Assembly: GCA_964569695.1 (NCBI GenBank)
Contig: CAZMUA010000017.1
Location: 1 to 64,000, forward strand
Reading direction: 5' to 3'
DNA length: 64,000 nucleotides
Origin: UBA8106 sp964569695
GTDB lineage: Bacteria > Acidobacteriota > Vicinamibacteria > Vicinamibacterales > UBA823
Of the stretch, positions 63,999-64,000 are shown piece by piece. A model generated the notes under the pieces. It ran no database searches. It was not told where the DNA came from and saw only the letters and a list, made by a program, of their open reading frames with translations. The translations under genes and the position numbers were made by a program. Position 1 is the first letter of the stretch. Each line of letters opens with the position of its first letter.

Positions 63999-64000
63999 TT

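Noticed and set aside
1..64000. CRISPR arrays, insertion sequences, prophage genes
   Set aside because: I saw no regularly spaced direct repeats, transposase, integrase or phage structural motifs on either strand.

Overview
The window looks like a chromosomal segment of a Gram-negative, free-living heterotroph. It has an outer-membrane barrel protein, lipoproteins, the HflKC complex and the MreBCD-PBP2-RodA elongation machinery. The mix of a bacillithiol-disulfide-reductase-like YpdA, a DUF3014 protein, an RNase G gene after rodA and a dispersed nuoB-nuoI pair makes Acidobacteriota my best guess; this is inference from gene content, not a phylogeny. Shine-Dalgarno sequences are often weak, and some genes look leaderless. 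I saw no insertion sequence, prophage or CRISPR array.

Layout. 1-1.2 kb: the 3' end of a tmRNA, an AT-rich FkbM-type methyltransferase gene and a tRNA-Leu(CAG). 1.3-10.7 kb: a PpiD-like foldase on the minus strand, then the cell-shape operon mreB-mreC-mreD-mrdA-rodA followed by rng. 10.7-17.5 kb: a small membrane protein, then a nucleoside salvage run (pyrimidine-nucleoside phosphorylase, NupC, purine-nucleoside phosphorylase, MtnA), then tsaD and a Nudix gene. 17.5-24.6 kb: two tandem DAACS-type symporter paralogues around an HD-domain gene, a thiolase, folE, a secreted protein and ypdA. 24.6-28.2 kb: a Lon-N protein, lipA, a 5'-3' exonuclease and an UlaG-like hydrolase. 28.2-37.2 kb: an aerobic benzoyl-CoA (box) degradation cluster. 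A PaaK-like ligase and a double OsmC protein diverge from boxC-boxB-hydroxyacyl-CoA dehydrogenase-enoyl-CoA hydratase, followed by a 7Fe ferredoxin and nuoB-nuoI.

37.3-43.8 kb: a TPR/double-aspartyl-protease protein, a thioesterase, a large peptidase-propeller-barrel fusion, and a TlpA-like thioredoxin with a zinc-ribbon partner. 43.9-48.0 kb: an operon of a sodium/solute symporter, a radical SAM protein and an ATP-grasp ligase. The radical SAM gene reads through an in-frame TGA into a Cys-Sec-Ala-Glu-Pro tail, with a SECIS-like hairpin directly downstream, so it is very probably a selenoprotein. 48.0-52.4 kb: a YggX-like protein, a molybdopterin oxidoreductase, a DUF3810 protein and two small proteins. 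52.5-58.5 kb: an OpuC-type ABC importer with a fused permease and binding protein, then a sugar ABC importer (rbsB-rbsA-rbsC) whose ATPase gene carries two disabling lesions. 58.6-64 kb: hflK-hflC, a DCC thiol-disulfide protein, a 2Fe-2S ferredoxin and three minus-strand genes of little-known function.

How the parts fit. The box cluster would activate an aromatic acid to its CoA ester, epoxidise the ring (BoxB), cleave it (BoxC) and carry the product through beta-oxidation; the thiolase at 20.8 kb could do the last step. BoxA and the semialdehyde dehydrogenase BoxD are not in the window. The region most worth following up is the selenoprotein operon at 43.9-48.0 kb.
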